Shown here: positions 61,069 to 64,000 of the stretch, piece after piece
How the letters are laid out: each line of letters opens with the position of its first letter
Numbering within the stretch: position 1 is the stretch's first letter
NCBI RefSeq assembly: GCF_014306625.1
Contig: NZ_JACRYL010000006.1
Location: forward strand, 146,088-210,087
DNA: 64,000 nt
Source: Pedobacter fastidiosus
GTDB taxonomy: Bacteria > Bacteroidota > Bacteroidia > Sphingobacteriales > Sphingobacteriaceae
Reading direction: 5' to 3'
Translations under genes and position numbers: made by a program
The notes under the pieces: model-generated
Told to the model about the DNA's origin: nothing
Databases searched by the model: none
Seen by the model: only the letters and a program-made list of their open reading frames with translations

Positions 61069-62640
61069 ATGAAAAAGATAATATTATATAGCATTCTGTT
61101 ATTTTCAGTACCAATATTATGGTTAGGGTGCGAAAAATCAAATTATCCTGGTGGTGTTGTGAGTCCGAACATTGGTTTATTCGATTTGAGGAATCTTTAC
61201 AAAGGATCTGATGTAACCTTAAGTACTGAAAATATGTTTGGATCAACAAGCATTAGTGCTGTTGTAATTTCTGATCACTCTGGGAAAAATTTGCCTTCAG
61301 GTATTTTGTTCGTTCAAGATAGGAGAAGATTAAATGAATTACGTGGAATTCAGATTCCGTTGGGAACTGAAGCTTCTAATTTTACAACTGGCGATTCTAT
61401 TATGGTTAATGTTGAAGGGGCGGTTTTAAAAAGAGTTAATGGAAATCTTCAAATCACTAACGTTTCTGCAAGTGCAATTAAGAAAGTAGCTTCAAATGTG
61501 AAAATTATTCCTAATCGCGTGCCGAGCTCTGCAATTTTAGCCAATCCAGACAAGTACGAGAGTACGCTTTTATCAATAGTAAAAGGTACTTATAATCCAC
61601 AATTGGCACCAAATGAGGTGTTATCTGGTGATAAGACTTTAAACGATGGATTTGATGATTTGACTTTGCACACAGAAGCTACAGCAACTTTTGCCAATAC
61701 AATTCCACCAGTTTCTGGAAACTATCTTGGTATTATTGTAAATAAAGTTGGAACGGATGGTAAAGTTGTTCCTCAACATAGATTGCGTACTGGATCTGAT
61801 ATTGTTACTTTAAGTTCGGTAGTAGAAATACCCGCTTTTGTAATCTCTGGCTTCATTGCCGATCCAATGGGAACTGATGCAAACAATGAATACATTCAGT
61901 TTCTAGCAACAAAGGATATCAACTTCGCAGTAACCCCATTTTCTGTAGTAACTACTAATAACGCTGGCGCCTCTACACCTGTAGGAAATCCTATTAACGG
62001 ATGGGCAACTGGAGACATTAGAACATACAAGTTTAACCTTACAACTGGAACAGTGGCGAAAGGCCAATTCTTTTATGTTGGCGGTGCAAATAAGTTAATT
62101 AACAGTACTAATTCAACGAGTATTGCTTCATCAAAATGGATTAGATCATTTAACTATTCTACCACAAATGGTGATGGTTTTGGAACTAAAACAACCAATC
62201 TACTCGCAAATAGCGGAAACGCTTATGGGATAGCCGCTTTTGCAGGCATTACTGTTGATGCTTCTACAAGACCAATTGATGTGGTATTTGTTTCAAGCGG
62301 AGGAAGCTTATTCTCAGCAGGTCCACCAGCTGTTGGTTTTAGAATAGGTAATACCGATTTATATGATGTTATTGATCCAATTACTTTAGCAAATCAACCT
62401 TTTTATAGGCAAGGAACAAATACCTTATTCTTTGCTTATCATCCAAATGCTGTTTCTGATCAAGGTTATTATTACAAACTAGGAGGGATTTACAATGTAA
62501 CTTTAGGTAAGTGGGTAAAAGCTAGAACATCAACCAATTTCCTATTAACAAAAACATCACAGTTAAATGAGATTGAAGGAGTTTTTCCAGCACCAACAAC
62601 GGAAATTCCAGATGGAGTTCCATCTACAATTTTAAAATAA
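61069..62640 (+). CDS. DUF5689 domain surface lipoprotein
   Basis: A 523-residue lipoprotein with a lipobox LGC (Cys20 in ILWLGCEKS). The start is the ATG at 61069 (MKKIILYSILLFS); an earlier in-frame start overlaps the susD end. The N-terminal ~220 residues form the DUF5689 domain (ISAVVISDHSGKNLPSGILFVQD; GDSIMVNVEGAVLKR), followed by a lamin-tail-like region. Such proteins accompany SusCD in phosphate/nucleotide loci, probably binding ligand at the surface. Followed by a partial terminator. Confidence 0.85.
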   Translation: MKKIILYSILLFSVPILWLGCEKSNYPGGVVSPNIGLFDLRNLYKGSDVTLSTENMFGSTSISAVVISDHSGKNLPSGILFVQDRRRLNELRGIQIPLGTEASNFTTGDSIMVNVEGAVLKRVNGNLQITNVSASAIKKVASNVKIIPNRVPSSAILANPDKYESTLLSIVKGTYNPQLAPNEVLSGDKTLNDGFDDLTLHTEATATFANTIPPVSGNYLGIIVNKVGTDGKVVPQHRLRTGSDIVTLSSVVEIPAFVISGFIADPMGTDANNEYIQFLATKDINFAVTPFSVVTTNNAGASTPVGNPINGWATGDIRTYKFNLTTGTVAKGQFFYVGGANKLINSTNSTSIASSKWIRSFNYSTTNGDGFGTKTTNLLANSGNAYGIAAFAGITVDASTRPIDVVFVSSGGSLFSAGPPAVGFRIGNTDLYDVIDPITLANQPFYRQGTNTLFFAYHPNAVSDQGYYYKLGGIYNVTLGKWVKARTSTNFLLTKTSQLNEIEGVFPAPTTEIPDGVPSTILK

Positions 62641-62655
62641 ATTAAACATAAATTT

Positions 62656-62690
62656 ACTCAGGGAAGCCGTTTAAGCTTCCTTGAGTTTTT
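62656..62690 (+). terminator. Intrinsic terminator between DUF5689 and phosphoesterase genes
   Basis: ACTCAGGGAAGC (62656-62667), loop CGTTTAA, GCTTCCTTGAGT (62675-62686), with one G-T wobble and a T run after. Because the phosphoesterase ATG is only 34 bases further (62724), it may reduce readthrough to that gene. Confidence 0.8.
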
Positions 62691-62723
62691 AAATAAAATC
62701 GCCCTAAAAATTTTTTCTTTAAA

Positions 62724-64000
62724 ATGAATAGAAGATCCTTCATTCAAAAAACCGGCTTACTAACAACAACTTTATTTGTTAGCTTAAAATCTTTTTCTGC
62801 ATTTTCTTTGCTCGATAGCGATAACAAAATCAATGGTCAGGTAATGAGCAAAGGTAAAGGAATCGCCAACGTTGTGGTTTCTGATGGTTTTAATGTAGTT
62901 CAAACCGATAAAAAAGGTAATTACACAATTGAAGTTAACCCATTAGCTAAATTTATTTGGATCAGTACGCCATCAGGTTATGAGTTTACTACAGATAGTT
63001 TTTTAGCGAAACATTACGAGCAACTCGCCAGTAAAACAATCTTGAATTTTGAGTTGAAAGCCATGAAGGTGAATGATAATAGACACAATTTTATCATTTG
63101 GGCAGATCCGCAGGTTAAGAACAAAAAAGATGTTGAGAAAATGATGACTACTTCGGTTCCCGATACTAAAAAGGTTATCAGCGGAATGGGTAAAATTCCT
63201 GTTCACGGCATTACTGTGGGGGATATCGTTTGGGATAATCATGATCTTTTTGAAGATTATAATAAAGCAGTAGTAGAAATGGGTATTCCATTCTTTCAAT
63301 GTTTGGGTAATCATGATATGGATTACAGGTTGGGTGGCGATGAAACTTCTGACAAAACTTTTCAAGAACATTATGGCCCAACCTATTACTCTTTTAATCG
63401 AGGTAGGGCACATTATGTGGTGATGGACGATGTTCGTTACTTAGGCATAGAAAGAACTTACGATGGCTTTATTACTCAGGCACAGTTAGATTGGTTGGCT
63501 AAAGATTTAAAATTTGTAGCAAAAGATGCCCTTCTTATTATCAACCTCCATATTCCTGTTCATAATTCGGTGAAAAATAATAGCGATTTATATGCTGTTT
63601 TAAGCGGTTTTACCAATGTTCATATCATGTCTGGCCATACGCATTACAATCGAAATGTGATTACCAACGGTATTTTCGAGCATAATCATGGTGCAGTTTG
63701 TGGCGCATGGTGGACAGGCCCAGTTTGTGAAGATGGAACACCAAGAGGTTATGGCGTTTACGAAGTTAACGGAACAGAACTAAAGTGGTATTATCAACCA
63801 ACTGGATTAAGTAGGAAGGAACAAATTCATATTTACGTGGATGAATTAACCAATCAAAAAAGACTTATTGCAAATGTTTGGAATTGGGATCCGCAATGGA
63901 AAGTTGAATACTTTTTAGATGGAAAAGCAATAGGTACAATGGAAAATCAGAAGGGTTACGATCCGGAAACAGTAAAGCTTTACAAAGGTGATACTTTGCC
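62724..64000 (+). CDS. Calcineurin-like metallophosphoesterase (partial)
   Basis: Open at the right edge; about 425 N-terminal residues are visible. The start MNRRSFIQK carries a Tat-like Arg-Arg signal. An N-terminal MetallophosN-type beta domain (residues ~25-110) precedes the calcineurin-like core: the IIWADPQVKNK start, GDIVWDNHDLF, LGNHDMDYRLG (metal ligands Asn-His-Asp), and SGHTHYNRN. A C-terminal domain follows. It belongs to the SusCD-DUF5689 locus and probably releases phosphate from a substrate taken up there. Confidence 0.88.
   Translation, partial: MNRRSFIQKTGLLTTTLFVSLKSFSAFSLLDSDNKINGQVMSKGKGIANVVVSDGFNVVQTDKKGNYTIEVNPLAKFIWISTPSGYEFTTDSFLAKHYEQLASKTILNFELKAMKVNDNRHNFIIWADPQVKNKKDVEKMMTTSVPDTKKVISGMGKIPVHGITVGDIVWDNHDLFEDYNKAVVEMGIPFFQCLGNHDMDYRLGGDETSDKTFQEHYGPTYYSFNRGRAHYVVMDDVRYLGIERTYDGFITQAQLDWLAKDLKFVAKDALLIINLHIPVHNSVKNNSDLYAVLSGFTNVHIMSGHTHYNRNVITNGIFEHNHGAVCGAWWTGPVCEDGTPRGYGVYEVNGTELKWYYQPTGLSRKEQIHIYVDELTNQKRLIANVWNWDPQWKVEYFLDGKAIGTMENQKGYDPETVKLYKGDTL

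Noticed and set aside
1..64000. CRISPR arrays, tRNA or rRNA genes, transposases
   Set aside because: No regularly spaced direct repeats, no cloverleaf or rRNA-like segments and no transposase motifs were seen on either strand.

Overview
The window is about 35% GC chromosomal DNA from a Bacteroidota, most likely a Pedobacter-like member of the Sphingobacteriaceae. The evidence is a SusC/SusD pair, a type IX secretion C-terminal sorting domain next to a PorP/SprF protein, promoters of the TTTG-N17-23-TAnnTTTG type, and many palindromic intergenic repeats typical of the phylum. No rRNA, tRNA, prophage, transposase or CRISPR array was seen. Both ends cut a gene: a TrmH-type rRNA/tRNA methyltransferase at the left and a calcineurin-like phosphoesterase at the right.

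Layout. 0-15 kb is mainly housekeeping: aldose epimerase, nucleoside phosphorylase, the ribD-EamA-IMPACT run of overlapping genes, prmC, xerD, aroQ, a glycosyltransferase and a lipid A acyltransferase, tandem CorA and MgtE magnesium transporters, bioB and ohr. 15.5-19.4 kb is a cell-surface operon (type IX type-B-sorted Ig-like protein, PorP/SprF, small secreted protein). 19.4-22.8 kb holds a FUSC membrane protein, a 750-bp gene-free region with a candidate structured non-coding RNA, and a RelB/YafQ-like toxin-antitoxin pair whose promoter overlaps a palindrome. 22.9-32.1 kb has phoH, an M60-like peptidase, a Tet-type MFS exporter, mutS, an NlpC/P60 lipoprotein and a TlpA-like thioredoxin.

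32.2-37.9 kb looks accessory: an AraC-type regulator with an SDR, and a TetR-type regulator whose 16-18 bp palindromic site occurs both in its own promoter and in front of an SDR-DUF2798-ketoacyl synthase operon. 38.0-41.8 kb is a three-subunit molybdenum hydroxylase of PaoABC type. 41.9-46.0 kb has a subtilase, a DUF4142 lipoprotein, GNAT, YajQ and a histone H1-like protein.

46.1-54.3 kb forms a polyphosphate/pentose-phosphate block: ppk1-ppx on the plus strand, converging on a minus-strand run encoding a ROK kinase resembling polyphosphate glucokinase, then gnd, zwf and pgl. Together these could take glucose to ribulose 5-phosphate, possibly with polyphosphate as phosphoryl donor. 54.5-64 kb has a sterol-desaturase-type hydroxylase and a SusC-SusD-DUF5689-phosphoesterase locus suggesting uptake of a phosphorylated nutrient.

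The most unusual signals are the candidate ~375-nt RNA at 21.88-22.26 kb, the duplicated TetR operator, the terminator-like hairpin abutting the ppk start codon, and the polyphosphate-linked glucose pathway.
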